Below the pieces are notes generated by a model. It saw only the letters and a program-made list of their open reading frames with translations. It had not been told where the DNA came from and did no database searches. From positions 6,053,501 through 6,117,500 of the forward strand of contig NZ_CP078138.1 in NCBI RefSeq assembly GCF_019212185.1: DNA of 64,000 nt. The letters are read 5' to 3'. Every line of letters begins with the position of its first letter. Position 1 is the first letter of the stretch. Source of the DNA: Pseudomonas fluorescens. Its GTDB lineage: Bacteria > Pseudomonadota > Gammaproteobacteria > Pseudomonadales > Pseudomonadaceae. Positions 26,801 through 35,575 of the stretch are shown piece after piece. The position numbers and the translations under genes are program-made.

Positions 26801-29657
26801 GCGCCTCGCAGAGCTCATCGACCGGGTGCAGATCGGCCAGGTGTGCACTTTCCCCCAGGGTGGTCAGTTCATCCAGCAACGCACTGAGTTCCTGGCGCTC
26901 GCCGGGATGTTCTTGCCAGCGCTGCAGCAGGCTCTCGGCATCGAGCAAAATGTCCATGCCCTGGGCCAGGAAGTTGTTGATCAATTGCGGGTCGCGCTTG
27001 CTGCGCAGGCCACTGTCCGGCGCGTTGTTGGCCGCCTCCAGGCGCTCGGCGAGCAGGCGCTGGAGGCGGCCGATCAGTTCGCCGGCACCGTCGATTTTCA
27101 GCAACGGGTCGTCCTGCAATTGTTCGAGACCACGACGCAGCAAGGCCCAGGCTTCGTGCAGCAGCTCGATTTCATCCAGATCGAGGGGCAGCAGGTGCGC
27201 CTTGTACTCACGCGCCAGTTGGTCCAGCGGCGCCGCCAGTTCGGCAACCGCCAGTACGCCCGCCACCGAGGCACTGCCCTTGAGCGTATGCAATGCACGC
27301 TGCAATTCATCGCTGGCCTGCAGCGGCACCTGCTCGGCGGCCTGATCGAGGAAGCGCTTGAGGCTATTGAGGTGGGTCTGTGCTTCGTTGCGGAAAATCT
27401 CCAGCAACTGCCGATCGGCAGACGGGTTATCCGCCGACGACGGCGCTTCACCCCGGGCCAGCGCGTGGGCGTCAGCGGCCAGGCGATCGACGTCCTGGCG
27501 CTGACGCTGGCGGTTGCCCGCATATTCGCGCGCCAGCTCCGGCAACACCTGCAACACTCGATCGAGCAGTTGGTGAACCTGTGGCCCCGGCTCGACACTG
27601 TGTTCGAGGATCCGGTTGAGCAGGTTTTCCACGGCCCACGCCAGTTCCGCCAGGACCAGCGCGCGCACCATCCGCCCACTGCCCTTCAAGGTATGGAAGG
27701 CGCGGCGCAACTCACCCAGGACCGAGCGGCTCTCGGGGCTGGCAATCCAGCGCGGCAGGTACTCGCGCAGAATCTCGAGTACCTCGTCCGTCTCCTCGAG
27801 GAACACTTCGCGCAACTCGTCGTCCACCGGCTCTTCATCGGCCGGTGGCGGCAGCAGGCTTTCAGGGGAGACCTTCGCCGGCGGATTGACCGCCGACATC
27901 GGACTGGCCAGCGCCTCGGCCAACGCCTGCAAATCCTCTGGGTCTTGCGGAGCAGCCTTGAGTGCCGTGACCGGCACCTCGCGAGGCAGGTAACCGAGCG
28001 CTCCCAGGCTTTGCTCGGCGACGTCGAGGACCTGCTCGCCGAGGTTCTGCGGGTCTTCGTTCAAGCGTTCCAGGTAGTACTCGATGCTGGTGATGGCGTC
28101 GGCCAGGTTATCCAGCTGATGCCAATCCGGCGGCGTGCGGTCGCCCAGCAAGTGCTCGCCAATGTAGTCATTGCAGGCTTCCAGCAGGCTTGCCGCACGA
28201 TTCAGCGGAATCATTGCCAGCGCACCGCGCACCTGGGTCAGCAGCGCCGGCAGCAGTTGCAGCGGCTGACGATCCCAGTCGCTGTCGATGTACTCGACGA
28301 TCATGTCCTTGGCCTGTTGCAGGCACAGGCGCGCTTCCTTGATCACGATCTGGTGGATCTCGGTCAGGTCGGTGGTCGGCAGGCGGCTTTCTTCGCGGCT
28401 TTCCTCGACCATCCCGACCATCCCGGCCAGGGTCGCCTCGACGTACAGCAAGGCCCCGGCTACGTCCATCAGGATTGCGTCGTTGGGTTCACGCTGCCCC
28501 TGGGCCAGGCTCTGCACCACCGCCAACTGATCAATGATCACCTTGCGCGGCTGGCCGAAGCCGAGCACCGCCAGGGTATCGGCGATTTGCCGCAGTGGCG
28601 CCAGCAGGCTGTCGAGGTCGGAGGTGTGCTGGCGGTCGCTACGCACGAACAAGTCGAGGCGCTCCTTGACCCGCACCAACTCTTCACACAGCGCCGCCAG
28701 CACCGAGCGCATTGCGTCGCGGTCAGGTCCGGCCAGGCGCGCGCGCTCGGCATCGAGCAGCGCACTGTCGGGCAGCGCGTCATCCAGTCCAAAACGATCT
28801 TTCATGGTTTGCATCCGGGCACTGGGGTATTGGGCCTTGGCGATATAAAACAACAGGCTCTTGAGCAACTCGGCCGGAGCCGGTTGATTGATCCCGGGTA
28901 TGCCTTGCTCTTGCAGGCGTTTGAGTTCCTTGTCGGCATCCTTGAACAGGCTGCGCAGCGCCGGACTATTAGCGATGGCAGCACTGCTCATGCCTTCGAC
29001 CAGCGCCGCGGCGACCTGCCACAGCGGGCTCAACGGGGCCTCGCCGGTCAGTGTTTCCAGGCGTGCGAAGACCTTGGCCAGATAGCCATAATGGGTATCG
29101 TCTTCCTGCTCTCGGAGCAAGCCGGCGAGGCCCATTTGCAGCATCTGCCGCAGCTTGCGCATGACATTCGGCCAGTCGTCGGGGGCCAGCCGTTGCAACT
29201 GGGCTTCGTCCAGCGCCGGCAGGCTGGGCAGTTGCGGGCTGAACAGGCTGGTTTCCGCCAACAGGCCTTCGCCGCGCGCGCTGCGCAGGTCGTTGATCAA
29301 CGGCAGGACCACCAACGGCAGGTCGCGTCGGGCGCTGTGCACCCGATCGAGGTAGGTCGGTAACTGGCTAAGGGCTTGTTGCAGCAGGCGGATGGCTTCG
29401 TCGCGATGAGCCACGGTGCCCTTTTGCAGGGCTGCGGCCAGGTGCTCCATTTCTTCGGCGAGCAGGGCGGCGCCGTAGAACTCGACCATCTGCAAACTGC
29501 CATGGACCTGATGGATACCGGCCAGGCAACGCTCGAGCTCGTGCAGCGCCTGCGGGTCCTCGATCAGATTATCGAGGGCGAAGTAGGCCTGCTTCAGCGT
29601 TTCGGCAATTTCACCCTTGACCCATTCGAGGGCCACATAGTCGTGCCGATCACCCAT
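23805..29657 (-). CDS. chpA: Hybrid multi-Hpt sensor kinase ChpA of the type IV pilus system
   Basis: A 1950-residue CheA-type kinase. Phosphotransfer sites seen: His49 (HQVHGS), His655 and His790 (HTLKGSG, HTLKGSA), a domain whose His is replaced by Thr (TTLGESA), and His1095 and His1237 (HTLKGGARM). Then come the dimerisation helix bundle, the ATPase (RNAVDHGLES near 1539, DDGAGV near 1579, GRGVGMD), a CheW-like domain, and a receiver with Asp1879 (LLDIEMPRMDG). It is shorter than the P. aeruginosa protein of about 2470 residues. It phosphorylates PilG and PilH to control pilus extension and twitching. ATG at 29657 follows a TGGAG site; pilJ is 25 bases upstream. Confidence 0.95.
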   Translation of the reverse strand: MGDRHDYVALEWVKGEIAETLKQAYFALDNLIEDPQALHELERCLAGIHQVHGSLQMVEFYGAALLAEEMEHLAAALQKGTVAHRDEAIRLLQQALSQLPTYLDRVHSARRDLPLVVLPLINDLRSARGEGLLAETSLFSPQLPSLPALDEAQLQRLAPDDWPNVMRKLRQMLQMGLAGLLREQEDDTHYGYLAKVFARLETLTGEAPLSPLWQVAAALVEGMSSAAIANSPALRSLFKDADKELKRLQEQGIPGINQPAPAELLKSLLFYIAKAQYPSARMQTMKDRFGLDDALPDSALLDAERARLAGPDRDAMRSVLAALCEELVRVKERLDLFVRSDRQHTSDLDSLLAPLRQIADTLAVLGFGQPRKVIIDQLAVVQSLAQGQREPNDAILMDVAGALLYVEATLAGMVGMVEESREESRLPTTDLTEIHQIVIKEARLCLQQAKDMIVEYIDSDWDRQPLQLLPALLTQVRGALAMIPLNRAASLLEACNDYIGEHLLGDRTPPDWHQLDNLADAITSIEYYLERLNEDPQNLGEQVLDVAEQSLGALGYLPREVPVTALKAAPQDPEDLQALAEALASPMSAVNPPAKVSPESLLPPPADEEPVDDELREVFLEETDEVLEILREYLPRWIASPESRSVLGELRRAFHTLKGSGRMVRALVLAELAWAVENLLNRILEHSVEPGPQVHQLLDRVLQVLPELAREYAGNRQRQRQDVDRLAADAHALARGEAPSSADNPSADRQLLEIFRNEAQTHLNSLKRFLDQAAEQVPLQASDELQRALHTLKGSASVAGVLAVAELAAPLDQLAREYKAHLLPLDLDEIELLHEAWALLRRGLEQLQDDPLLKIDGAGELIGRLQRLLAERLEAANNAPDSGLRSKRDPQLINNFLAQGMDILLDAESLLQRWQEHPGERQELSALLDELTTLGESAHLADLHPVDELCEALLDLYGAVEESSLAVSERFFEQAQAAHEDLINMLDQLAAGQEVSHQPQRVRALRDLLDEGLDPAAMGLIRSDGSRSLSITELSSVTAELGQASPTPLSADEEMVEIFLEEAVDILDSTAQALQRWLNEPQNPAPLSALQRDLHTLKGGARMAEVGPVGDLAHELESLYEALVNRRLSHSVELGLLLQHSHDRLAQLLEQLQRHQPLDDCSDLIEAMAHWRQGIGGNAEANQPAPSGDTASQDPELLEIFLEEGFDIIDSSGAALTRWQADPHNRLEMETLLRDLHTLKGGARMVEIAPIGDLAHELEFLYEALSSGLLQATPALFGLLQRSHDRLAQMLDATRAGQPVAAAENLIEAIRSFSHPSTLEQPPAPLDTLPPGKLESVAAPAELGADMVKVSAELLDELVNLAAETSIIRGRVEQQVNDAQVTLSEMETTLERMRDQLRRLDTETQGRILSRQQVEAERLGYEEFDPLEMDRHSQQQQLSRALFESASDLLELKETLERRSQDAQNLLQQQGRINTELQEGLMRTRMVPFERMLPRLKRIVRQVASELGKDVEFVVGNAEGEMDRNVLERMAAPLEHMLRNAVDHGLESAEVRRAAGKPSQGRITLDLSREGGDMIFDIRDDGAGVPLDAVRRKAIKRGLLAPESDMSDRDVLQFILQPGFSTAEKITQISGRGVGMDVVHEEVRQLGGSMSIDSIPGKGVHFRIRLPFTVSVNRALMVQCADDQYAIPLNTIEGIVRVLPNELEGYYQLDPPVYQYAGQCYELCHLGELLKTTVRPRLLGQSQALPVLLVQCNERHIAVQVDAMLGTREIVVKSLGPQFAAVQGLSGATILGDGRVVPILDLLAPLRAMQVRLPTQVPRSAESEPQRSMLVLVVDDSVTVRKVTSRLLERHGMSVLTAKDGVDAMLLLEEHLPDLMLLDIEMPRMDGFEVATQVRNDPRLQHLPIIMITSRTGQKHRDRAMAIGVNDYLGKPYQESVLLDSIALWSKTHA

Positions 29658-29682
29658 AACCACTCCAGTCCAAGTCCCGCAT

Positions 29683-31743
29683 TCAGACCTTTTCAGCCCC
29701 GCGCGCTGGCGCCGCCGGCAAGGTAAAACCGGACACCGAGCGGCGCAACTGGCTGGCCATTTTCGCCAGGTTGCCAATGCTCTCGGCAGTGGCGGTGGAA
29801 CCCGACGAGGTTTGCGTGGTGATCTGCTGGATCACGTTCATCGTCAAGGAAATCTGCCCGGCCGAAGAGGTCTGTTGTTGCGCCGCGTTGGAAATACTCT
29901 GGATCAACGCCGCGAGGGTTTTCGACACGCCTTCGATTTCTTCCAGGGCCACACCGGCATCCTGCGCCAGTCGCGCGCCGCGCACCACCTCGGTGGTGGT
30001 CTGCTCCATCGAGATCACGGCTTCATTAGTGTCGGTCTGGATCGCCCGCACCAGGGTTTCGATCTGCCGCGTGGCGGCCGAGGAACGTTCGGCCAGGCGC
30101 TGGACCTCGTCGGCCACCACCGCAAAGCCCCGCCCGGCGTCTCCCGCCATCGAGGCCTGGATCGCAGCATTGAGGGCGAGAATGTTGGTCTGGTCGGCAA
30201 TGTCGTCAATCAGGCTGACGATATCGCCGATTTCCTGGGACGACTCGCCCAGGCGCTTGATGCGCTTGGCGGTGTCCTGGATTTGCTCACGGATGTTGTC
30301 CATGCCGTGGATGGTGTTGTGCACCACCTCGTTGCCCTTGTTGGCAATTTCCACCGAGCGCTCGGCCACCGCTGAAGACTCCGCGGCGTTGGCCGAAACC
30401 TGATCGATGGACTGGGCCATTTCGTTGATCGAAGTCGAGGCTTCGGAGATCTGCTGCGCCTGATGCTCCGAGGCCTGGGCCAGGTGCATCGCCGTGGCCT
30501 GGGTTTCCTGCACGGCGGCAGCCACCTGACCGGCAGTGAGGTTGATGGTGGCGACCAGATCGCGCAACTGGTCGACCGAGTAGTTGATCGAGTCGGCAAT
30601 GGTCCCGGTGAAGTCTTCGGTCACCGAGGCGGTCACGGTCAGGTCGCCATCGGCGAGGTCTTCGATTTCGTCGAGCAGGCGCATGATCGCGTTCTGGTTG
30701 CGCTCGTTCTTCTCGGCGGTTTCGCGCAACTGGCGGTTGGTTTCGCGGACCATCACCAGCCCGATCAGGATGATCGAGGCCAGCGCCAGCAGGCCCAGAA
30801 TATAACCGCCGATGGTATCGGTGGAGCGCCCGCCCACCAGGTTCTCGAAGCCGCTGGCCAGATGAGAGGCCTCCTCCAGCAGGGTCTGCGAGAGATTGAA
30901 AATACTCCCCGCCGACTCACGGACCTTGAACAGTTGCGGCGAAGTTTCGAGAATTTCATCCACCGAGCCGGAGACGAACTGGAACAACTCAGCAATCTCG
31001 GTCAGCCGCGCGCGGGCATCACGGTCTTCGACCTCACTGATTTTCAGCGCCGGATTGCCCTGCAGCATGCCGTTGAGCACCTGGCCGAAGCGCGCCGCGT
31101 CACGGCCGAAGACATCGGCGGCCTGCTGGGCATTTTCATCGCCGGCCAGCACCGTGTTAACCGCGCCGAGAATCCGTTCGGCAAGCAACGATTGGCGCTG
31201 GGCCATGGCCACCTGGGCGGCCGGCGCGCCGCGCTGCAGCAGGATCTCGACGACTTTCTCATACTCGACCTGCAGTTGCGGCACGGTCTCGGCCAGTGTC
31301 GCGGCCACCTGGTGCAGCGACAGCACGGTCTGCTCGCTGGACAGGATCGCGTCGGTGTTTTTCAGCAGGCGCTCCCAATCGAGCTGCACCGCGCGCATCT
31401 GCGGTCGAACGGCTGCCGGTGCGGGCGGCAGGTTGGTCGCCGGATCGCCTTTTTTCAGGTACCCCCAACGTTGCGCAAAATCGTTGCGTGCATCACTCAG
31501 CAACTTGAACGCGGCCGCCTTGCCGGCAGCGGCTTCGGTGGCGTTCTTGGCGATGCGCTGGGACAGCACGCGCAACTCGCCGGCATGGCCGATGTACTGC
31601 TTGTCGTGGGAGGCCTGGGTGTTGAGGTAGGCAAAGTTGGCGAACAACAGCACGATGAACACGATCAAGGCGATGAACAGCGCAATGATCTGCGAGCGAC
31701 TGCGCGTGCCGTCGGTGGAGGTGCCTGCGTTTGCTTTGTTCAT
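29683..31743 (-). CDS. pilJ: Methyl-accepting chemotaxis protein PilJ
   Basis: A 686-residue receptor of the Pil-Chp array. Transmembrane helix 1 spans residues 18-40 ([17 protein letters not shown]). A periplasmic double PilJ domain of about 270 residues follows, then helix 2 near 311-332, a HAMP region, and an MCP signalling domain whose tip reads [18 protein letters not shown]. In P. aeruginosa the receptor senses pilus-surface contact. The ATG at 31743 begins the cytoplasmic N-tail before helix 1. Its end lies 25 bases before chpA, exactly where pilK is found in P. aeruginosa; no pilK is present. Confidence 0.95.
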   Translation of the reverse strand: MNKANAGTSTDGTRSRSQIIALFIALIVFIVLLFANFAYLNTQASHDKQYIGHAGELRVLSQRIAKNATEAAAGKAAAFKLLSDARNDFAQRWGYLKKGDPATNLPPAPAAVRPQMRAVQLDWERLLKNTDAILSSEQTVLSLHQVAATLAETVPQLQVEYEKVVEILLQRGAPAAQVAMAQRQSLLAERILGAVNTVLAGDENAQQAADVFGRDAARFGQVLNGMLQGNPALKISEVEDRDARARLTEIAELFQFVSGSVDEILETSPQLFKVRESAGSIFNLSQTLLEEASHLASGFENLVGGRSTDTIGGYILGLLALASIILIGLVMVRETNRQLRETAEKNERNQNAIMRLLDEIEDLADGDLTVTASVTEDFTGTIADSINYSVDQLRDLVATINLTAGQVAAAVQETQATAMHLAQASEHQAQQISEASTSINEMAQSIDQVSANAAESSAVAERSVEIANKGNEVVHNTIHGMDNIREQIQDTAKRIKRLGESSQEIGDIVSLIDDIADQTNILALNAAIQASMAGDAGRGFAVVADEVQRLAERSSAATRQIETLVRAIQTDTNEAVISMEQTTTEVVRGARLAQDAGVALEEIEGVSKTLAALIQSISNAAQQQTSSAGQISLTMNVIQQITTQTSSGSTATAESIGNLAKMASQLRRSVSGFTLPAAPARGAEKV

Positions 31744-31787
31744 CGATTCTCGCCTGTTGATCCACATGCGGCTGAAACCACCATGGG

Positions 31788-32324
31788 TTACAGCGCCACG
31801 TCCATGAAGCGTTGGGACTGCGCCAGGGCAAACGGACTAAACACCTGCCAGCTTTGCTCGCGCTCGAAGCGCCCCTTGATGAAAGCCCCTGCCGGCCCGT
31901 CCGGGTCTGCGGCGCCGGCCTGGAATCCGCCTTGATCGAAATGCTGCATGCCCAGCACCTCATCAACCATCAAGCCGACAAAAACTTCCTGATGCTCGAC
32001 CACCAGCACCCGACGCTGCCGTCGCTGCGCCGACAACTCGGCGCCGAGGAAGCCGCACAGGTCCATGACCGGCAACAGCCGCCCGCGCAGGTTGGCCACG
32101 CCCCTGACCCACGACTTGACCCCGGGTAGCTGGGTCAGGCGCGGCTCATGGAGGATTTCACTGACCTCGCCCATGGGCGCCACGTACCAGCGCTCGCCCA
32201 GGCGAAAACCGATGCCGCTCCAGCCGTGATTGCGGGTGGGACGGGACGGCAGGTCCGCCGCCAGTAAACGGCAGCGCTGGTCAATCTGCAGCAGCAACTC
32301 GAATGCTGTCAGCGACTCGGCCAT
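31788..32324 (-). CDS. pilI: CheW-type coupling protein PilI
   Basis: A 178-residue CheW homologue that joins the receptor PilJ to the kinase ChpA. The fold is visible in [21 protein letters not shown], then the [20 protein letters not shown] motif typical of CheW, and [20 protein letters not shown]. It lies 10 bases after pilH and 44 bases before pilJ, within one leftward operon. Confidence 0.93.
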   Translation of the reverse strand: MAESLTAFELLLQIDQRCRLLAADLPSRPTRNHGWSGIGFRLGERWYVAPMGEVSEILHEPRLTQLPGVKSWVRGVANLRGRLLPVMDLCGFLGAELSAQRRQRRVLVVEHQEVFVGLMVDEVLGMQHFDQGGFQAGAADPDGPAGAFIKGRFEREQSWQVFSPFALAQSQRFMDVAL

Positions 32325-32334
32325 GGCGTGGCCG

Positions 32335-32700
32335 TCAGCCTGCCAGCACGGCGTTCAGGGTCTTGATCAGGGTGTCTTCTTCCACCGGTTTGGTCAGGTA
32401 GTCGCGCGCGCCCTGGCGTGTGCCCCAGACCTTGTCGGTCTCCTGATCCTTGGTGGTGATGATGATCACCGGGATGTGCCCGGTTTCGGCGTCCTTGGTC
32501 AGTTGCCGGGTCGCTTGGAAGCCGTTGAGGCCAGGCATGACGATGTCCATCAGGACCGCGTCGGGTTTTTCCTGGCGCGCCAGTGCCACGCCGTCGGCGC
32601 CGTTTTCCGCCTTGAGCACTTCATGGCCGTGTTTTTCCAGCATGCCGGTCAATTTGTACATTTCGGTCGGCGAATCATCGACGATCAGAATACGAGCCAT
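32335..32700 (-). CDS. pilH: Type IV pilus response regulator PilH
   Basis: A 121-residue single-domain receiver (CheY-like). Features are the acidic pair in LIVDDSP, the phospho-acceptor Asp in AVLMDIVMPGLNG, the Thr/Ser in IIITTKD and the Lys in YLTKPVEE. In P. aeruginosa PilH counteracts PilG in the pilus response. The reading frame opens at 32754, but the ATG at 32700 begins the canonical MARILIVDDSP and gives the expected length. Confidence 0.95.
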   Translation of the reverse strand: MARILIVDDSPTEMYKLTGMLEKHGHEVLKAENGADGVALARQEKPDAVLMDIVMPGLNGFQATRQLTKDAETGHIPVIIITTKDQETDKVWGTRQGARDYLTKPVEEDTLIKTLNAVLAG

Positions 32701-32757
32701 GGTCTTCCCCATTCTTGTCGACGCCAGGCCGGCTGGCCGGGCATCACTGTGCATGTC

Positions 32758-33162
32758 CTACAGCGGCGAGTCGGCAGCAAAGCCCGGCACATGGGCGCGG
32801 ATTGCGTTCAACAATTCGTCCTTGCTGAAGGGTTTGGTCAAAAACTGATCGGAACCGACGATACGCCCCTTGGCCTTGTCGAACAGGCCGTCCCTCGATG
32901 AAAGCATGATCACCGGCGTGGACTTGAAGGCACTGTTGTTCTTGATTAAAGCGCAGGTCTGATAACCATCCAGACGCGGCATCATGATGTCGACGAAGAT
33001 GATCCCCGGATGATTGTCGGCAATCTTGGCCAGGGCATCAAAACCGTCGATGGCGGTGATCACCTCGCAACCGGCATTGAGCAACATGGTCTCGGCGGTA
33101 CGGCGGATGGTTTTCGAATCATCGATCACCATGACCTTCAAGGCGTTGGACTGCTGTTGCAT
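32758..33162 (-). CDS. pilG: Type IV pilus response regulator PilG
   Basis: A 134-residue CheY-like receiver, first gene of the Pil-Chp operon. Features are VMVIDDSKTIRRTAE, the acceptor Asp in IIFVDIMMPRLDGYQ, VIMLSSRDG and FLTKPFSKDE. In P. aeruginosa phosphorylated PilG promotes pilus extension and raises cAMP. The start at 33162 gives the usual MQQQSNALKV opening. The 250-base gap to gshB must contain the operon promoter. Confidence 0.95.
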   Translation of the reverse strand: MQQQSNALKVMVIDDSKTIRRTAETMLLNAGCEVITAIDGFDALAKIADNHPGIIFVDIMMPRLDGYQTCALIKNNSAFKSTPVIMLSSRDGLFDKAKGRIVGSDQFLTKPFSKDELLNAIRAHVPGFAADSPL

Positions 33163-33412
33163 ATCTGCTCTTACCATCGCCTGAGCGAATCAGTTTGTCC
33201 GTTTACGCCGCTCCGGTGGCTCGAAAGCCTTTAACTTCAAGGGTCAGCGCAACATGGCAGCCTTTTTAGCACAGTCTCCCGGTGCAATCTATCCGGCGGT
33301 CGGCACGGTGGTTTTTCCTTGACCGGGAACACACTGGGCGCCACTCTGACGCCACTTTTCAACGCCCTTTCTGTCCCTGAAAAGGCGCTACCACCATTTC
33401 GAGGAAAAACCC
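33163..33412. other. Divergent region between pilG and gshB
   Basis: About 250 bases with no gene, holding promoters for the Pil-Chp operon (leftward) and gshB (rightward). A TTGACC at 33319-33324 is a possible -35 box for gshB, but no matching -10 box is clear. GAGGAA at 33400-33405 is the gshB ribosome site. Confidence 0.4.
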
Positions 33413-34366
33413 ATGAGCGTTCGCGTCGGGATTGTCATGGACCCTATCGCCAGCATTTCCTATAAAAAGGATAGCTCGCTGGCCATGCTGCTGGCCGCCC
33501 AGGCACGTGGCTGGGAGCTGTTCTATATGGAACAGCACGATTTGTACCAGGGCGAAGGCGAAGCCCGGGCGCGCATGCGTCCACTGAAAGTGTTTGCCGA
33601 CCCGCAGAAATGGTTCGAGCTGGGCGAGGAAAGCGACGCGCTGCTCAGTGACCTGGACGTGATCCTGATGCGCAAGGATCCGCCCTTCGATATGGAGTTC
33701 GTCTACTCCACCTACCTGCTCGAACAGGCTGAGCGCGCTGGCGTGCTGGTGGTCAACAAGCCGCAAAGCCTGCGTGATTGCAATGAAAAGCTGTTCGCCA
33801 CGCTGTTTCCGCAATGCACACCACCGACCGTGGTCAGCCGCCGCGCCGACGTGCTGCGCGAATTCGCCGCCAAACACGGCGACGTGATTCTCAAGCCGCT
33901 GGACGGCATGGGCGGCACCTCGATATTCCGTCATCGCGCCGGCGACCCGAACCTGTCGGTGATCCTCGAAACCCTGACCGCGCTCGGCAACCAACAGATC
34001 ATGGGCCAGGCCTACCTGCCAGCGATCAAGGACGGTGACAAGCGCATCCTGATGATCGACGGCGAGCCGGTCGACTACTGTCTGGCACGCATCCCGGCGC
34101 AGGGTGAAACCCGTGGCAACCTGGCCGCAGGCGGTCGCGGTGAAGCCCGACCACTGAGCGACAAGGACCGCTGGATCGCCGCCCAGGTCGGCCCGACGCT
34201 GCGGGAAAAAGGCTTGTTGTTCGTCGGCCTCGACGTGATTGGCGAGCACCTGACCGAAATCAACGTCACCAGCCCGACCTGCATTCGTGAAATCGACAAT
34301 GCGTTTGGCACCAATATCGGTGAAATGTTGATGGCGGCCATCGATCAGAAGCTCAAAGCCCGTTGA
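33413..34366 (+). CDS. gshB: Glutathione synthetase
   Basis: A 317-residue ATP-grasp enzyme that joins gamma-glutamylcysteine and glycine. Family features: MDPIASISYKKDSSLAML at the start, the ATP-grasp segments LKPLDGMGGTSIFR, RILMIDGEPVDYCLARIP, GETRGNLAAGG and the C-terminal INVTSPTCIREI. Length matches GshB in gamma-proteobacteria. It has a good ribosome site. It may be followed in the same transcript by the TonB gene, 77 bases on. Confidence 0.97.
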   Translation: MSVRVGIVMDPIASISYKKDSSLAMLLAAQARGWELFYMEQHDLYQGEGEARARMRPLKVFADPQKWFELGEESDALLSDLDVILMRKDPPFDMEFVYSTYLLEQAERAGVLVVNKPQSLRDCNEKLFATLFPQCTPPTVVSRRADVLREFAAKHGDVILKPLDGMGGTSIFRHRAGDPNLSVILETLTALGNQQIMGQAYLPAIKDGDKRILMIDGEPVDYCLARIPAQGETRGNLAAGGRGEARPLSDKDRWIAAQVGPTLREKGLLFVGLDVIGEHLTEINVTSPTCIREIDNAFGTNIGEMLMAAIDQKLKAR

Positions 34367-34443
34367 TATAGAACCCGCTAGGCGAGACCAACATTGCGTT
34401 ATCATGCGCGGCTTGTGAAAAACGCGATGTTGGTTTCCTTGTC

Positions 34444-35343
34444 ATGACCCTTCCGTCCGATCTGCCCCCTGAACTCGCCCATCGCGGCGTGCGCCCGGCC
34501 GATCGCCTCGGTTTTACCTTGTTTCTCGCGGCGCTGATTCACCTGGCGCTGATCCTCGGCCTGGGCTTTACCTTTGCCGAACCCAAACAGATCAGCAAAA
34601 CCCTGGAAATCACCCTCGCCACCTTCAAGAGCGAAACCAAGCCGAAAAAGGCCGATTTTCTCGCCCAGGAAAACCAGCAAGGCAGCGGCACTCTGGATAA
34701 AAAGGCAGTGCCCAAGACCACCGAAATTGCGCCGTTCCAGGACAATGAGGTGAAAAAAGTCACGCCACCGCCCGCAGCTCAGCCGCCAGTGCCGCAAGCT
34801 GCGCCGAAAGCGGCAGTGACCACCGTCGCCCCGGCACCGAAAAAGGCCGTGACCAGGAAGGAAGAAACCAAGGCGCCACCTACGTCGAAGGCCGCGACGC
34901 CGACTTTCGATAGCTCGCAGCTGTCCAGCGACATCGCCAGCCTCGAAGCCGAGCTGGCCAAGGAACAGCAGCTGTACGCCAAGCGCCCGCGCATCCACCG
35001 CCTGAGTGCCGCTTCGACCATGCGTGACAAGGGCGCCTGGTACAAGGATGAGTGGCGCAAGAAGGTCGAGCGGATCGGCAACCTGAACTACCCGGACGAA
35101 GCACGCCGCAAGCAGATCTACGGTAACTTGCGCCTGATGGTCTCGATCAATCGCGATGGCTCGCTGTATGAAGTGCTGGTGCTGGAGTCTTCCGGCCAGC
35201 CATTACTCGACCAGGCCGCCCAGCGCATCGTGCGCCTGGCTGCCCCCTTTGCACCTTTTACCGGTGACCTGTCGGATATCGACCGCCTGGAAATCATCCG
35301 CACCTGGAAATTCGCCCGGGGCGATCGACTGTCCAGTAATTGA
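34444..35343 (+). CDS. tonB: Energy transducer TonB, TonB3-like
   Basis: A 299-residue TonB protein. A single N-terminal membrane anchor (about residues 24-43, LGFTLFLAALIHLALILGL) precedes a long periplasmic part rich in Lys, Pro and Ala (KKVTPPPAAQPPVPQAAPK), and the C-terminal TonB domain contains GNLRLMVSINRDGSLYEV. It couples the proton-motive force to an outer-membrane process. No exbB/exbD genes lie nearby. The P. aeruginosa equivalent between gshB and yqgE, TonB3, is required for normal twitching motility, and the gene here also sits next to the Pil-Chp operon. The suffix is by location only. Confidence 0.85.
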   Translation: MTLPSDLPPELAHRGVRPADRLGFTLFLAALIHLALILGLGFTFAEPKQISKTLEITLATFKSETKPKKADFLAQENQQGSGTLDKKAVPKTTEIAPFQDNEVKKVTPPPAAQPPVPQAAPKAAVTTVAPAPKKAVTRKEETKAPPTSKAATPTFDSSQLSSDIASLEAELAKEQQLYAKRPRIHRLSAASTMRDKGAWYKDEWRKKVERIGNLNYPDEARRKQIYGNLRLMVSINRDGSLYEVLVLESSGQPLLDQAAQRIVRLAAPFAPFTGDLSDIDRLEIIRTWKFARGDRLSSN

Positions 35344-35362
35344 CATCGGGTTCCCTACCCCC

Positions 35363-35506
35363 TGTAGGAGCTGGCTTGTCGAATCGTCGCACCGCAGCTT
35401 AGGGGCCATCAGCCCCCATCCATCTAGCGCCTGGCAAAACGCATTCGCGGGCAAGCCCGCGCCTACCGTTCAGGGTGCAAGCCGCAAACAAGTGCTCGCT
35501 CCTACA
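35363..35506. repeat. Cluster of REP-type fragments
   Basis: Three partial palindromic elements lie in the tonB-yqgE gap: TGTAGGAGCTGGCTTG at 35363-35378, a complete TTCGCGGGCAAGCCCGCGCC from 35444, and GCTCGCTCCTACA at 35494-35506. They belong to at least two REP families, suggesting successive insertions. I see no gene in this 230-base gap. Confidence 0.7.
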
Positions 35507-35575
35507 GGCGAATCGGATCATTCTCAGCGCATCCCCAGCTTGTCAGTTTGTCCCTCCACCGCCACACTAGCGCAC

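Noticed and set aside
26529..29363. 944-residue open frame on the + strand across chpA
   Set aside because: It is the complement of a high-GC coding gene. It has no recognisable domain, is rich in Gln, Arg and His as expected of antisense frames in such genes, and lies wholly within chpA.
33327..33351. Possible AlgU-type promoter before gshB (GAACAC...TCTGA)
   Set aside because: The spacer is only 12 bases and the -35 box is imperfect; AlgU promoters need 16-17.
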